Positions 53,827 to 64,000 of a DNA stretch of 64,000 nucleotides are shown here, in pieces (within the stretch, counting starts at the first letter, position 1; every line of letters starts with the position of its first letter). The position numbers and the translations under genes are program-made. The notes under the pieces were generated by a model. It saw only the letters and a list, made by a program, of their open reading frames with translations, ran no database searches and was not told the origin of the DNA. The DNA is from Bidens hawaiensis (lineage: Eukaryota; Streptophyta; Magnoliopsida; Asterales; Asteraceae): NCBI GenBank assembly GCA_021521415.1, contig JAIQDT010000234.1, forward strand, positions 930,001 to 994,000, read 5' to 3'.

Positions 53827-56800
53827 TTAGGAGACGTTGCTGGCAGAAGCCATATTCTGAAAGAGGTGTGGGTATTTTATGCGCATCTGATCTTCTCTTT
53901 CCCAAGTGAATTCAGGCCCACGCCTTGAGTTCCATTGAACTTTTACCAACTTGATTCTGCTTCTGCGCAACCTTTGTTCTTTCCAATCGGTTACTGCTAT
54001 AGGCTCTTCTACGAAGTGCAGCTGTTTGTCAATATGAATTTCTTCCACCGGTAAAATCAACGTTTCGTCAGATAAACATTTCTTGAGGTTGGATACATGA
54101 AACGTATCATGAACTCCACTGAGTTCGGCGGGTAGACGGAGTTTATAAGCAACTGGACCGATCCTCTCCAGGATCTCAAAAGGTCCAATGTAGCGCGGAT
54201 TTAGCTTTCCTCGCTTACCGAAACGGGGGACTCCCTTCCATGGAGAGACTTTCAAAAGTACTTTATCCCCTTCTTGAAACTCCAACGGTTTCCTTCTTAT
54301 ATCAGCATAACTTTTCTGTCTGTCGCGTGCTGCCTTAAGGCGATCCCTTATCTGAAAAATCTTGTCTGTTGTTTCTTGGATCACTTCTGGACCAGTCATT
54401 TGCTTGTCGCCCACTTCCGCCCAACACAGTGGGGATCTACACTTGCGCCCATATAAAGCTTCGAACGGCGCAGCCTTAATGCTTGTGTGATAACTGTTAT
54501 TGTAAGAAAATTCAACCAACGGGAGGTGGGTATCCCAACTACCTCCAAAATCGATCGCGCACGCGCGCAGCATATCTTCCAATGTCTGGATTGTTCGCTC
54601 GCTTTGCCCATCCGTTTGAGGATGATAAGCTGTACTCATATCAAGGCGAGTACCTAGAGCTCCTTGTAACGATCTCCAAAACCTTGATGTAAACCGACTA
54701 TCTCGATCAGAAATGATGGACACTGGGACTCCATGTTTTGAAACTATTTCTCGAATATATAGTCGGGCTAGCTTTTCCATTTTATCAGTTTCTTTAATCG
54801 GCAGGAAGTGTGCTGACTTAGTTAACCGATCCACAATAACCCATATTGTGTCATAACCCCCAGGTGTCCTTGGCAGTTTGGTGATGAAGTCCATAGAGAT
54901 TTGTTCCCACTTCCACATGGGAATTTCTGGCTGTTGAAGCAACCCCGATGGTTTCTGGTATTCAGCCTTTACTTTTGAACACGTCAGGCACTTACTGACA
55001 TACATCGCGATGGCGCCTTTAAGATTGGGCCACCAATACAGCGTTTTAACATCTTGGTACATCTTGTCTGCGCCAGGATGTACGGAATACCGCGTCTTGT
55101 GAGCTTCGTTTAATACCTGCTCGCGCAATCCTCCCTTGAGAGGGACCCATATGCGGTTGGCAAAATATCGAGTGTTGTTCCCTTTAAGTTCCAAATTCTT
55201 AACCATACCCCCAAGGCATTCGTTTTTAACAAACTCTGGTTTCAAGGCTTCTTGCTGAGCGTCTCGGATGCGGGTAGAGAGATCTGCGTGAATGGTCAAC
55301 CTTAGAGCCTTGACTCGTAGCGTTTTTATTCGCTCCTTTCTGCTTAGCGCGTCTGCTACCACATTCGCTTTCCCCGGATGATACTTGATCTCGCAATCAT
55401 AATCATTCAACAATTCAACCCATCTTCGTTGCCTCATGTTTAATTCCTTCTGATCGAATATATGTTGGAGGCTCTTATGATCCGTAAAGATTACACATTT
55501 CGTACCATAGAGGTAATGGCGCCAAATCTTTAGCGCGAAGACGACAGCTCCAAGTTCTAAATCATGCGTTGTGTAGTTCTTCTCATTGGTCTTAAGTTGG
55601 CGCGAGGCATACGCTATGACTTTGTCTCGCTGCATAAGGACACATCCGAGTCCTTGATGTGAAGCGTCGCAGTAAACAACGATGTCATCTGTCCCCTCGG
55701 GCAGGGATAAGATTGGCGCACTACATAACTTCTGTTTCAACATTTGAAACGCTGCTTCCTGGTTTTCGCCCCAAACAAACATCCTGTCTTTCTGAGTTAG
55801 CGCGGTCAGAGGTAGAGCTATCTTGGAGAAGTTCTCAATGAAGCGTCGATAGTAGCCAGCTAGTCCAAGGAATTGCCTCACCTCAGTTGGGGTTTTTGGC
55901 GCTTCCCAGTTTTCGATGGCCTTGACTTTGGAAGGATCAACGTGAATTCCTTTCTTGTTTACAACGTGACCGAGGAAGTGAACTTCTCTAAGCCAAAATT
56001 CGCACTTGGAAAACTTCGCATACAACTTTTCTTTCCTTAACAATTCCAAAATCAATCTCAGGTGTTGCTCATGCTCGGCCTTGGTTCGAGAGTAAACCAA
56101 AATATCATCTATGAACACAATCACAAACTTGTCCAAATATGGTTTGCACACACGGTTCATCAGATCCATGAATATAGCCGGCGCATTAGTTAGCCCGAAA
56201 GGCATCACTAAGAACTCATAATGGCCATATCTGGTTCGGGAGGCTGTCTTTGGCGCGTCTTCCTCATGGACCCTAAGTTGGTGGTATCCTGACCGTAGAT
56301 CTATCTTCGAATAATAACTGGATCCCTGTAACTGGTCAAATAAGTCGTCAATCCTCGGTAAGGGGTACCGATTCTTGACTGTCAGCTTGTTCAGCTCCCT
56401 GTAGTCAATACACATTCTGAACGAACCATCTTTCTTCTTTACAAACAGTACTGGAGCTCCCCAAGGTGAAAAGCTTGGGCGTATGAAACCCTTATCCAAT
56501 AGTTCCTGTAACTGATTGGATAGCTCTTGCATCTCAGATGGAGCTAAGCGATAAGGCGCTCGAGCTACTGGCGCAGCTCCTGGGACCAAATCAATGCGAA
56601 ACTCGACTTGTCGCGGCGGCGGTAACCCGGGCAAATCTTCAGGAAAAACTTCTGGAAATTCGCGCACTACTGGTAAGTCTTCAATTCTTCGCTCATCTCC
56701 TTTCTCTACTACATGCGCCAGGAAGGCGTAGCACCCTTTCCTTAGGCACTTACGCGCCTTTAGGCATGAAATCAGTTTCGTCGCAACTCCCCTTCTTTCC

Positions 56801-58293
56801 CCTTGAATCATCAAAGTTTCTCCGTTCAACAGTGGAATCCGAACCTGTTTCTCATGACAAACAATCTCCGCGAGATTCTCGACCAACCAATCCATACCTA
56901 CCACAATATCGAAACTTCCCAAATCTATTGGTAACAAGTTAATATTGAACTCATGACCTCCCATGACTAACACACATTGCTCAGTCCTTTCATTCGCGCA
57001 TAACTGCCTACCATTGGCTAGTTCTATAGTATAAGGTTTGTCTAGCCTACTGGTCGCTAAGCCCAGGGAGTTTTTAAACTCATGGGATATAAAACTTAGG
57101 TCAGCGCCAGTATCAAATAAGACAGATGCATAATGACCGTTAAGCAAAAACGTACCGGTTACCACATTCGGCTCTTCCTTTGCTTCACCCGCGCCGATCA
57201 CAAAAGCTCTCCCGCGAGCTTGGTTTCCTTTCTGTGGGCAATCCCGACTGAAGTGTCCAGGCTTCCCGCATGCGTAGCAGTTGTCATTGGCTCCAGCTTC
57301 TTTAGCACGGCAATTCACCGTCTTGTGTCCTGGTCTGCCACATTTGGCGCACGTGACGTTCGCGCATTCGCCTTCGTGGTGATACTTGCATTTGTTGCAC
57401 CATGGGTAAGGCCCGCTGTATCCTTTCCTTGATGGTTCCGCGGCTTGAATCGCGTAAACCCTTGTGCTTTCCTGCTTCTTGGGCGGTGGCTGCTTGAAGT
57501 CTGATCCTCGGTGGGAGTTCCATTTCCTCTTGGAGTCAGAGGTTCGCTGCTCGTTCAAGCGGGTGGTCAACATACCCGCACGAACCGTATCCCTTGTAAG
57601 GGTGATGGCTCGCGCAACCGCCTCGTCAAAGGTCGGAGGTGCGGCGGCGTTGAGCGGGACCCTAACGACAGGAGGTAACCCAAAGATGTACCTCTCGATT
57701 TTCTTTTCTTCTGTGTTTGCCATGTCTGGCACCAGCTGGCAAAGCTCGTTGAAACGATTGGTGTAGGCATCGATATCTGTTCCTACCATGGTGTGGTTCC
57801 AGAATTCTTGTTGCAAGCTCTGAATTTCTGCGCGAGAGCAGAACTTTCTCATCAACATTTCTTTCAATTCTTCCCAGGTCTTGTGAAGAGCAACTTCTCG
57901 CCCCAAAGTCTTTACTTGGAGCTTCCACCAAGATGAAGCTGCTTCTTGGAACATGCAGGTCGCGTAAAGGACCTTCTGGTTTTCACTACATCCGCTGATG
58001 GAGAGAACTGTCTCCATCTTGTCAATCCAATTGTAGAGCCCAATGGCTCCTTCGGTGCCTTTGAACGGCCAAGGCCTACAGGCCATGAATGTTTTATAGG
58101 AGCATCCTTTGTCCAAGGCTCCTGATTCGGGTTCTGGGGTCTCGTTCTCTTGGCGACCCTGACTAGATTCGGCCTTGCTGGCCTCATGCGTTGCAATCGC
58201 CTGCGCGATTATTTCTGCGAGCTCCTCGGGTGTCATGGTAATTCCCTTGGCTCTGGTTGGAGGCATTCTTTTCATAAAAAGAAAATATAACAA
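53827..58293 (-). CDS. pol: GypC Gag-Pol polyprotein (1488 aa, intact)
   Basis: One open frame carries all functions for retrotransposition. Gag domain about 70-240; knuckles at 299-310 ([12 protein letters not shown]), 315-328 ([14 protein letters not shown]) and 339-352 ([14 protein letters not shown]); protease DTGA 394-397; RT 610-790 with FIDD at 727-730; RNase H from D875; integrase zinc site H1065, H1072, C1102, C1105; integrase triad D1135, D1196, E1232 (35 residues between the last two); chromodomain-like C-terminus about 1445-1484 ([18 protein letters not shown]). The first ATG is at 58293, but Met7 or Met10 (MPPTRAKG) looks like the conserved start. One oddity: Ser685 in the KTA-x-RTRYG motif, where GypA and GypB have Phe. 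Confidence 0.97.
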   Translation of the reverse strand: MLYFLFMKRMPPTRAKGITMTPEELAEIIAQAIATHEASKAESSQGRQENETPEPESGALDKGCSYKTFMACRPWPFKGTEGAIGLYNWIDKMETVLSISGCSENQKVLYATCMFQEAASSWWKLQVKTLGREVALHKTWEELKEMLMRKFCSRAEIQSLQQEFWNHTMVGTDIDAYTNRFNELCQLVPDMANTEEKKIERYIFGLPPVVRVPLNAAAPPTFDEAVARAITLTRDTVRAGMLTTRLNEQRTSDSKRKWNSHRGSDFKQPPPKKQESTRVYAIQAAEPSRKGYSGPYPWCNKCKYHHEGECANVTCAKCGRPGHKTVNCRAKEAGANDNCYACGKPGHFSRDCPQKGNQARGRAFVIGAGEAKEEPNVVTGTFLLNGHYASVLFDTGADLSFISHEFKNSLGLATSRLDKPYTIELANGRQLCANERTEQCVLVMGGHEFNINLLPIDLGSFDIVVGMDWLVENLAEIVCHEKQVRIPLLNGETLMIQGERRGVATKLISCLKARKCLRKGCYAFLAHVVEKGDERRIEDLPVVREFPEVFPEDLPGLPPPRQVEFRIDLVPGAAPVARAPYRLAPSEMQELSNQLQELLDKGFIRPSFSPWGAPVLFVKKKDGSFRMCIDYRELNKLTVKNRYPLPRIDDLFDQLQGSSYYSKIDLRSGYHQLRVHEEDAPKTASRTRYGHYEFLVMPFGLTNAPAIFMDLMNRVCKPYLDKFVIVFIDDILVYSRTKAEHEQHLRLILELLRKEKLYAKFSKCEFWLREVHFLGHVVNKKGIHVDPSKVKAIENWEAPKTPTEVRQFLGLAGYYRRFIENFSKIALPLTALTQKDRMFVWGENQEAAFQMLKQKLCSAPILSLPEGTDDIVVYCDASHQGLGCVLMQRDKVIAYASRQLKTNEKNYTTHDLELGAVVFALKIWRHYLYGTKCVIFTDHKSLQHIFDQKELNMRQRRWVELLNDYDCEIKYHPGKANVVADALSRKERIKTLRVKALRLTIHADLSTRIRDAQQEALKPEFVKNECLGGMVKNLELKGNNTRYFANRIWVPLKGGLREQVLNEAHKTRYSVHPGADKMYQDVKTLYWWPNLKGAIAMYVSKCLTCSKVKAEYQKPSGLLQQPEIPMWKWEQISMDFITKLPRTPGGYDTIWVIVDRLTKSAHFLPIKETDKMEKLARLYIREIVSKHGVPVSIISDRDSRFTSRFWRSLQGALGTRLDMSTAYHPQTDGQSERTIQTLEDMLRACAIDFGGSWDTHLPLVEFSYNNSYHTSIKAAPFEALYGRKCRSPLCWAEVGDKQMTGPEVIQETTDKIFQIRDRLKAARDRQKSYADIRRKPLEFQEGDKVLLKVSPWKGVPRFGKRGKLNPRYIGPFEILERIGPVAYKLRLPAELSGVHDTFHVSNLKKCLSDETLILPVEEIHIDKQLHFVEEPIAVTDWKEQRLRRSRIKLVKVQWNSRRGPEFTWEREDQMRIKYPHLFQNMASASNVS

Positions 58294-58477
58294 ACTTAGC
58301 GCATGTACTCAGAGCACATAATGTTCTTATCTCTAGACACTGTGACCCGTGTTCCTAAGTGCGTGTGTGATTTTTCTTTTGAAAATATTCTTTGAAAAAT
58401 ATTTCATGCGATTCCCCAAAGGTTATAGTCTAGGTAAAAAAAAAAAAAACTTCTTTTCCTAGTTCGCTATAACCAGT
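58294..58477 (-). other. GypC leader
   Basis: Short untranslated stretch with an A homopolymer (58436-58449) between primer binding site and gag-pol. Confidence 0.8.
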
Positions 58478-58489
58478 GCTCTGATACCA
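58478..58489 (-). other. GypC primer binding site (initiator tRNA-Met)
   Basis: Minus strand TGGTATCAGAGC, three bases from the 5' LTR. Confidence 0.93.
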
Positions 58490-58492
58490 ATC

Positions 58493-60747
58493 TGTCACAC
58501 CCGGCCCTGAGCGGCGGAAACAGCCGGGCGCGCGCGAGTGGGGATTGATACTTAAGCACGGGCCATTGCAAAACATTCAAAGATTTTTATTGCGCATGAG
58601 AAGTTTAATACAAATACATTACATTGTTTAAGTATTACATAAAAACATCCAAGTACAAAAACTGAAGATTTTCTCGCCATATCCCCTTGCGCGGCGGGTA
58701 ACCGTGCGCATCGAGGGGATAAAACCAAAATCTTCCAAAAAGCTTGTTTTAGATGTTCAGCGTGTGGTGCTCTAAGTGTGACTCCATGCGCTACCTAGTT
58801 ATCTCCTGAAAGACACGTAAAAACATTTGAATCAGTATAAACTGAGTGAGTTCACAAGTTTTAGTAACTTGATAAATCGTATTGCATCATAATCTTGATA
58901 CAAATCATTCTGAAACATAATTCTGGTAGCATCATTAAACACATGCTTGGTAAAACATAGTTATATCAACATATTCTGATAAAATCGTTCCGCGGGTTAC
59001 GCGCGAACATTTCTGGGAACTGTGCTCGTCTAAGTGGCGCTGCCACTACGAGCTAAAATAACGTAATACCGTCCCGCGGGTTACGCGCGGACACTTCTGG
59101 AAAACTGTGCTCGTCTGTGTAAGTGGCGCTGCCACTACGAGCGAATATATGCTGTAATACCGTCCCGCGGGTTACGCGCGGACGTTGTGCCGGAAAACAA
59201 GGCGCTCGTCTGCGTAAGAGGAGCGACCTCTACGAGCGGGCTCAAACCCATAGTACTGCCCCATGACCATACTAGGCACTCGTCTATGTAAGAGGTGCGA
59301 CCCCTACGAGTGGGCGGATCAAACCAGCAGTCCCTACCCTTAGAGTTCCAATGGTAAAGTGATCACTTACTCGAATCTGGTGCACTATCATCGAAAAACC
59401 ATAGATAACTGTTCGCATTGCTCATCATGAAACATAACTTAAACACGTAATCGTTTGCTTAGCTTGTAAATATACCATGATAAAACATTATTTAAATACG
59501 TGTCCCTCGCCCCGAAAACAGTTTAAAATGGTGAAAACAGTGAAAATAGGGGCTGTGAGACTCACCTGTGGTTCTTGTTAAGGGATTAATCGAGATTCGG
59601 GTTTTCTTGGTGTTGGCCTCGGAATCGAAGGTCTAGAATACGATTAAATAACAAATATATATATTAAGATCAAGATATAAGGGTTGGAAAGTAGATCTCA
59701 AGGTTATAATCTCGGCTTACCTAGTAACAGGATCGGAGCTGGAAACAACGGATGCTTGGGAAAAGATTAGTGCAAGTTTGTAGTTCTTTGAAGTGTGTTT
59801 TGGGTGATAATTTAGGCTACAAATTTATAGGCAAACTCAAGGGAACATAATCCCTTGCTTTAGGGAATTGTAATCTTTTGAAATGATGATAAAGTATGGA
59901 AATTATTATTATTTATTAAAAAGAGTAGAAAAGTAGATTAAAGATTCTGATTTGATATGGACAGGACATGCAGGGCTGTGGTTGGTGAGAGTGGGTGGCT
60001 GGCAGTTGACTTTTACAGTTTGCTTTTTCAGTGCTTTAGACAGTGTTCAGTAAAAAGTAGAAGTTTTCTGAAACACGCTACCGCCCTCTTTTGGGCGGGG
60101 ACAATTTCCTTAAATCTGATCATTTTGACTAAGTGTTCTGCGCGTATAACTTGGTGCGCATAGCTTCCTGCGTGTAGAACATTTCTTTGCTGCGGGTAGG
60201 TGCGTAACCTTCTCGCAGTTAGGGACATTTGAGTTTCATTTGTAGATTCTCCAGGTGGTTTTGGTATTTCAACATAGTGATCAGTCATGTTGAAGTCAAT
60301 TCCATCCTGGAGCTTCAGACAAACTAGCTCTCAACGTTCCCGCCATGCGGGTAGGTTAGTTCCCTTCCGCACGCGCATAAACGATGTAGGATGCACCCGC
60401 CTTAGCATCATGCGGGATGGTCAACCCATAGACAACATAACGTTTAAGTTACATGAAAACATAAGGCCAAAACGTTCACGCATGGCGCATATAACATATG
60501 CTCACGCTGGTTCTTAACATGGTGCGCTCGCGCAGGGCGCACATAACACATGCACGCGCTGACTAACATGGCGCGCTCGCGCAGGGCAAACATAAATGCC
60601 CGCGCTGATCCTTAACATAGCGTGCTCGCGCAGGGCGCACATAACAAATGCACGTGCTGACTATCATGGCGCGCATAATATTTACAATCACCTAATTATT
60701 AGGTTGATTACTTAGTTTAAGGGGTTGGGAAATTACCGGGTGTCACA
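58493..60747 (-). repeat. GypC 5' LTR (2255 bp)
   Basis: Same sequence as 51538-53792 on visual comparison. Followed on the right by the TTTCG duplication. Confidence 0.97.
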
Positions 60748-62821
60748 TTTCGCGTAATTAATTAATATCGGGTAAGGAGCGGGTCTTGGACTTGGATTAA
60801 TTGAGATGGGTTAAATGAGAATGGGATTTCAGGGATATAAATACCCCCAAAATCCCAAAATATCTTCATTTTTACCATACTCTCTAACACTTCCAAAACA
60901 CGCACACCACACACCTCAACCGTCGGCGGTCGGAAGAGAGAGGCGAGATCCGAGAGTGTGAGAGAGAGAGACTAGTTGTGATTAAGCAAATAAACAAGAT
61001 CCAAACAAGCTCAAAAAGGTATGATTCTTGATCTTTGAAGTTTAAAGATCCGAGCTTTTAGTGTATAAACGACCGAAAATGGTCGGGAAGCGTAGTGGGT
61101 GATGTTGAACCATAACAAGGGTGTTAAAATCGCTCGAAATGTTGGACAGAAACCGAAACTGCGGTTATCTGGGCAACTTCGCCTTCATCTGGGCAACTTC
61201 GCCTTCAAAGCGATGAACTTCGCCTGAAAGCCAAGTTCGCCTGATGAACTTCGCCTGCAAGCTAAGTTCGCCTGATGGCAACTTCGCCTAAAGCTAAGTT
61301 CGCCTGATGACAACTTCGCCTAGAGCTAAGTTCGCCTGAGGCTTAACTTCGCCTAAAGCTAAGTTCGGCTGATGACAACTTCGCCTAAAGCTAAGTTCGC
61401 CTAAGGTTTAACTTCGCCTAAAGCTAAGTTCGCCTAAGGTTTAACTTCGCCTAAAGCTAAGTTCGCCTAAGGTTTAACTTCGCCTAAAGCCAAGTTCGAT
61501 TAGAAAATAAATTAAAAACCTAATGAAAAATGTGTTAAGACAGTTAATGGAAATAAAATTTTTCCAAGCTGACCTGGCAGCTCGACCCCAGCCAGGGGCT
61601 CTGCCCCTTGGACCCTGCTAGGGGCTGCCGCCCCTAGACCCCGCTGCCAGGGGCGCTGCCCCCGGACCCCCGTTCGTTGTGGGTCATATAAAGATAGAAA
61701 TACATTATGAGAAGTGATAGTTAATTGATACGTATACTTGTTATACAGTCAGCCGTGCACAACTGAAGAAAGGGATTACGATTAACGGAAAAACGTAACC
61801 GTGTTCAGGTGAGTTTCTAGCCCCATTCCTTGTTACGTTTTCGGGGCTGTGTGCATACTCAATATGTTTGTTAATACACTTATCCTAAGGGATAAGTGTA
61901 TGCCTTATGTGGATAATGTGAAATGTATGAATGATTGCTTGATGGTACGTGAACGATCTTCGGATATTGCACGTACTGTCAGGTTGTAACGCTATGTATA
62001 AGGTAAGTATGTTATGTATGTTTATGTGTATGAACATGATAGAGATAATAGAAGAAAGAAATGATAATGTATGGTTGTATGGTTACGAAAAGGGTACCGA
62101 GCCCTAATAATACTCGAGGTATGATGTATGGTTGTATGGTAACGAAGAGGGAATCGAACCCTACTAATATTCGAGAACTAGGGAACCGAACCCTACTAAT
62201 ATTCGAGGAAAGAGGGAAACCGAGCCCTAATAATACTCGTGGAAAGAGGGAAACCGAGCCCTAATAATACTCGTGGAAAGAGGGTACCGAGCCCTAATAA
62301 TACTCGAGGAAGGAGGGTATCGAGCCCTAATAATACTCGAGGAAGGAGGGTACCGAGCCCTAATAATACTCGAGGAAGGAGGGTACCGAGCCCTAATAAT
62401 ACTCGAGGAATGTAGGGCGTAATGCTCTTTATAACGTAAGATATGAAGGTAAGTTAATACAAAAGAAAGAATGAAAGTGTGAAAGAATATAAGTTTATGT
62501 GTATTGTATAGTGTATGATTAACTAGAACTCACTCAGCGTAGCTGACTTTTAGTATGCACGCAGGTGAGTAGGATGAGGCAGCTCGCTTGAGGAGACACG
62601 TGGCATTGAACAAGAGTCTGGCGTCTGAAGACTTATGATGTTTTGATTTTAATGCTTTAATGTTGAAAGACAAAGGATGTTTTGAGACAAGTTATGAATT
62701 ATGTAATGTTTTATGAAAGTTTTATATTCCGCGTAAATGTTTTAATTAACTCTGATATTTAGAACTATGTTTATGAGTAAATCCAACACGAAAGTAGGGC
62801 TACCGGTAACGGGGCCCTACA
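60748..62821 (+). repeat. GypB 3' LTR, remainder
   Basis: Begins with the TTTCG duplication of GypC, continues the GypB LTR from CGTAATTAATT, and ends CGGGGCCCTACA at 62821. Contains second copies of the TATA box, AACTTCGCC block, GC hairpins and 33-bp minisatellite. Differs from the 5' LTR near its end by a 5-bp insertion (CCGGTAACGGGG versus CCCGGGG). Confidence 0.95.
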
Positions 62822-63154
62822 CTTTCAGACAGATTGTGAATTTTTAATGTAGATTGTTCCAGTAATTTGGATTTCTGTAGATAACATTCATTGATCATAA
62901 GTGATATTTTGTGAGAGTAGTGTTCTGATTTAAAGCTGATTCAAGTTTAGTTTTGAGTTCAACACATTCATACGCTCAATAGAAACATTTGAAGGTTCAG
63001 ATACATTAGTTGATGGTTTAGGACATACCTCCTCAATTTTAGCCATACAAGCAAATGATTCAGTTTGCATAGATGAACTCTGATCAGAATCAGTTTCCGA
63101 ATCTGAGGTGTCGCTTTCTTCAGATACATTATCACTGCTTGCATCTTCAAATTA
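62822..63154 (-). pseudogene. gag: Sire-2 gag, middle segment right of GypB
   Basis: Starts with the CTTTC duplication. The minus strand encodes an acidic stretch, then FACMAKIEE and a Val codon, then PKPSTN, matching FAFMAETSNAK and Val in Sire-1, followed by the start of the coiled coil with stops. The minus strand at 63028 reads GAG/GTATGT, a strong 5' splice-site match at the codon corresponding to the Sire-1 donor. The N-terminal Gag domain is missing because the Sire-3 LTR begins at about 63155. Confidence 0.75.
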
Positions 63155-63647
63155 TAGAAACATTATACGAACATTTACGAGCCAAGATCTAGTCGCAAAT
63201 CGATATATGATCGTGTTCATATGTTAAGATTGATACATTATGATGAAGATACGTTACAAAGAAAATCTGGAAGCATAGGGATAAATATGGCATAGATCTC
63301 TAAGCAAAACTACTATGGAAGACCTATTTATTGGCACACCCCATTCGTTAGAACTGTAGTAACGATTGAGACCTCTCATTCGTTAACAAGGTTAACGAAT
63401 AAGGTATTTCCATAGCCCCATTCGCTAAACACCCTTAGCGAAAGGGTATACCTTAACGAATTGAGCCACCATTCGTTACACTGTAGTAACGAATGGGCTC
63501 TTACATTAACGAATAACCTAGTCTTGTACGAATGAGACCTCATTCGCTAAACATGCTTAGCGAATGAGCCTTTATACATTAAGTGTAAAGACTAAACTAG
63601 CCCTAGCCTATTCGAACAGCTACGGACACCAAATCCGTGCACTTACA
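63155..63647 (-). repeat. Sire-3 3' LTR (~493 bp)
   Basis: Related to the Sire-2 LTR over its length (TTTACGAGCC, CTAGTCGCAAATCGATA, ATTCGTTA/TAACGAAT inverted repeats, GGACACCAAATCCGTG). In element orientation it starts TGTAAGTGCACGG at 63647 beside a polypurine tract; its other end near 63155 reads TA where TG is expected, so that border is approximate. A TATA-like AATAAATAGG is on the minus strand at about 63324-63333. Confidence 0.75.
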
Positions 63648-64000
63648 GACTCCCCCTTGTCCGTAGCGATCAAATGCTTTCCAATACTTTAGCATCCAAT
63701 ACTTTATCCTCCAATACTTTAGTCTTCAATACTTTAGCGTCGAAAACTTTAGTGACGAATACATTAGCGTAGAATACGTTAACGACGTATACGTTAAAGT
63801 CGAATACTTTAACCGCTAATACTTTAACTTCATATCATCAGCCGTACAGCCAACCTCCCCCTTGACTGATGATTCTCGGGCTTGTGCAATCAGACAAAAT
63901 ATAACTCTTTGTAAGTAAACCAACACACTTGTAGCTACTCATATCAGATCTCCCCCTCAAATAAGCATCTCCAGGTGATCATTCAGATCATCCAACTGGC
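63648..64000 (-). mobile_element. Sire-3 internal 3' region (continues beyond the window)
   Basis: Starts with the polypurine tract CAAGGGGGAGTC (63648-63659, minus). Two further similar tracts occur near 63851-63864 and 63947-63957, and a ten-unit 15-bp repeat lies between the first two. No ORF is supported in the visible part. Confidence 0.7.
63681..63830 (-). repeat. 15-bp tandem repeat, ten units
   Basis: Exactly 150 bp; plus-strand units such as CCAATACTTTAGCAT, TCAATACTTTAGCGT and CGAATACATTAGCGT keep strict 15-bp spacing while varying in sequence. Located between polypurine tracts next to the Sire-3 LTR. Confidence 0.9.

Larger units (their letters stand above)
51538..60747 (-). mobile_element. 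GypC: intact Ty3/gypsy chromodomain element (9210 bp) nested in the GypB LTR
   Basis: LTRs at 51538-53792 and 58493-60747, both 2255 bp at a constant offset of 6955 and identical as far as I can see. Flanked by TTTCG (51533-51537 and 60748-60752). Contains a Met primer binding site, one uninterrupted 1488-codon gag-pol frame and a polypurine tract. Long LTRs plus a chromodomain fit the Tekay/Del group. Youngest insertion in the window. Confidence 0.97.
44280..62821 (+). mobile_element. GypB: Ty3/gypsy element inserted in Sire-2 gag, carrying nested GypC
   Basis: 5' LTR 44280-46398, primer binding site, leader, gag-protease, pol with chromodomain, polypurine tract, and a 3' LTR split by GypC (51483-51537 and 60748-62821). 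Target duplication CTTTC at 44275-44279 and 62822-62826. Without GypC the element is about 9.3 kb. The LTRs differ by about 11 substitutions and a 5-bp indel by eye, mostly C/T or G/A. Confidence 0.95.
29440..63154 (-). mobile_element. Sire-2: old Sirevirus-like copia element, minus strand, heavily interrupted
   Basis: Read right to left after removing the insertions: gag (63154-62822 then 44279-42873), pol (42863-39531 then 37558-37465), spacer, ORF3 (33014-29973), polypurine tract and 3' LTR (29942-29440). The 5' end and 5' LTR are not in the window. It is interrupted by two solo LTRs and by GypB (which contains GypC), and abuts the Sire-3 LTR on the right. Nonsense codons and frameshifts occur in every gene. 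Same gene order as Sire-1, but clearly diverged. Confidence 0.9.

Overview
The window is plant nuclear DNA made almost entirely of nested LTR retrotransposons. I see no ordinary host gene, no tRNA or rRNA gene, and no bacterial or organellar feature. Chromodomain-type Ty3/gypsy elements with 2-3 kb LTRs, Ty1/copia elements with the layout of the Sirevirus genus, and AT-rich spacers indicate a eudicot with a large repeat-rich genome. The ORF downstream of copia pol resembles proteins I recall from Asteraceae annotations, so a daisy-family plant is my best guess. That guess is from memory and is not demonstrated here.

Layout. (1) 1-8257: GypA, a decayed minus-strand Ty3/gypsy element cut by the left window edge, with its 5' LTR at 5200-8257. 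It sits in an older Athila-like gag-protease pseudogene (8258-9989, minus). (2) 10521-24506: Sire-1, a complete plus-strand Sirevirus-like copia element with 447-bp LTRs differing at one base and a GGATG target duplication. It carries long gag, pol, and a two-exon third ORF (ORF3). (3) 24507-26864: older flank with a 70-bp tandem repeat and an orphan gag N-terminus. (4) 26865-29439: part of a second GypA-family LTR, broken by Sire-2. (5) 29440-63154: Sire-2, an old minus-strand Sirevirus relative with decayed ORF3, pol and gag. It is interrupted by two solo LTRs of one family in opposite orientation (34660-36782, TSD TTGAT; 37559-39530, TSD AAAGG) and by GypB (44280-62821, plus, TSD CTTTC). 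GypB's 3' LTR is itself interrupted by GypC (51538-60747, minus, TSD TTTCG). (6) 63155-64000: the 3' LTR and adjoining internal region of a third Sirevirus-like copy, Sire-3, which leaves the window on the right.

GypC has a single unbroken 1488-residue Gag-Pol frame and two 2255-bp LTRs that look identical by eye, so it is the youngest insertion and may be competent. Sire-1 is nearly as young. GypB is slightly older (about 11 LTR substitutions, two nonsense codons). Sire-2, GypA and the Athila-like remnant are old.

The most interesting signal is a possible splicing-based expression programme in the two Sirevirus-like elements. Both have a strong 5' splice-site match inside gag (Sire-1 13561; Sire-2 63028, minus) and a 3' splice-site match just after the gag stop codon (14910; 42852). 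Both sites are phase 0 in their local frames. In Sire-1 the segment is 1350 bp, so removing it would delete the stop and fuse the Gag N-terminus to Pol. Both elements also have a 3' splice-site match just before the ORF3 ATG, and Sire-1 has a frame-compatible 172-bp intron candidate inside ORF3. Clusters of inverted ATTCG/CGAAT half-sites lie upstream of the LTR TATA box and upstream of ORF3 in both elements, with a different core in each family. Separately, the GypC LTR holds a tandem array of hairpins with paired compensatory changes inside the predicted transcribed leader.
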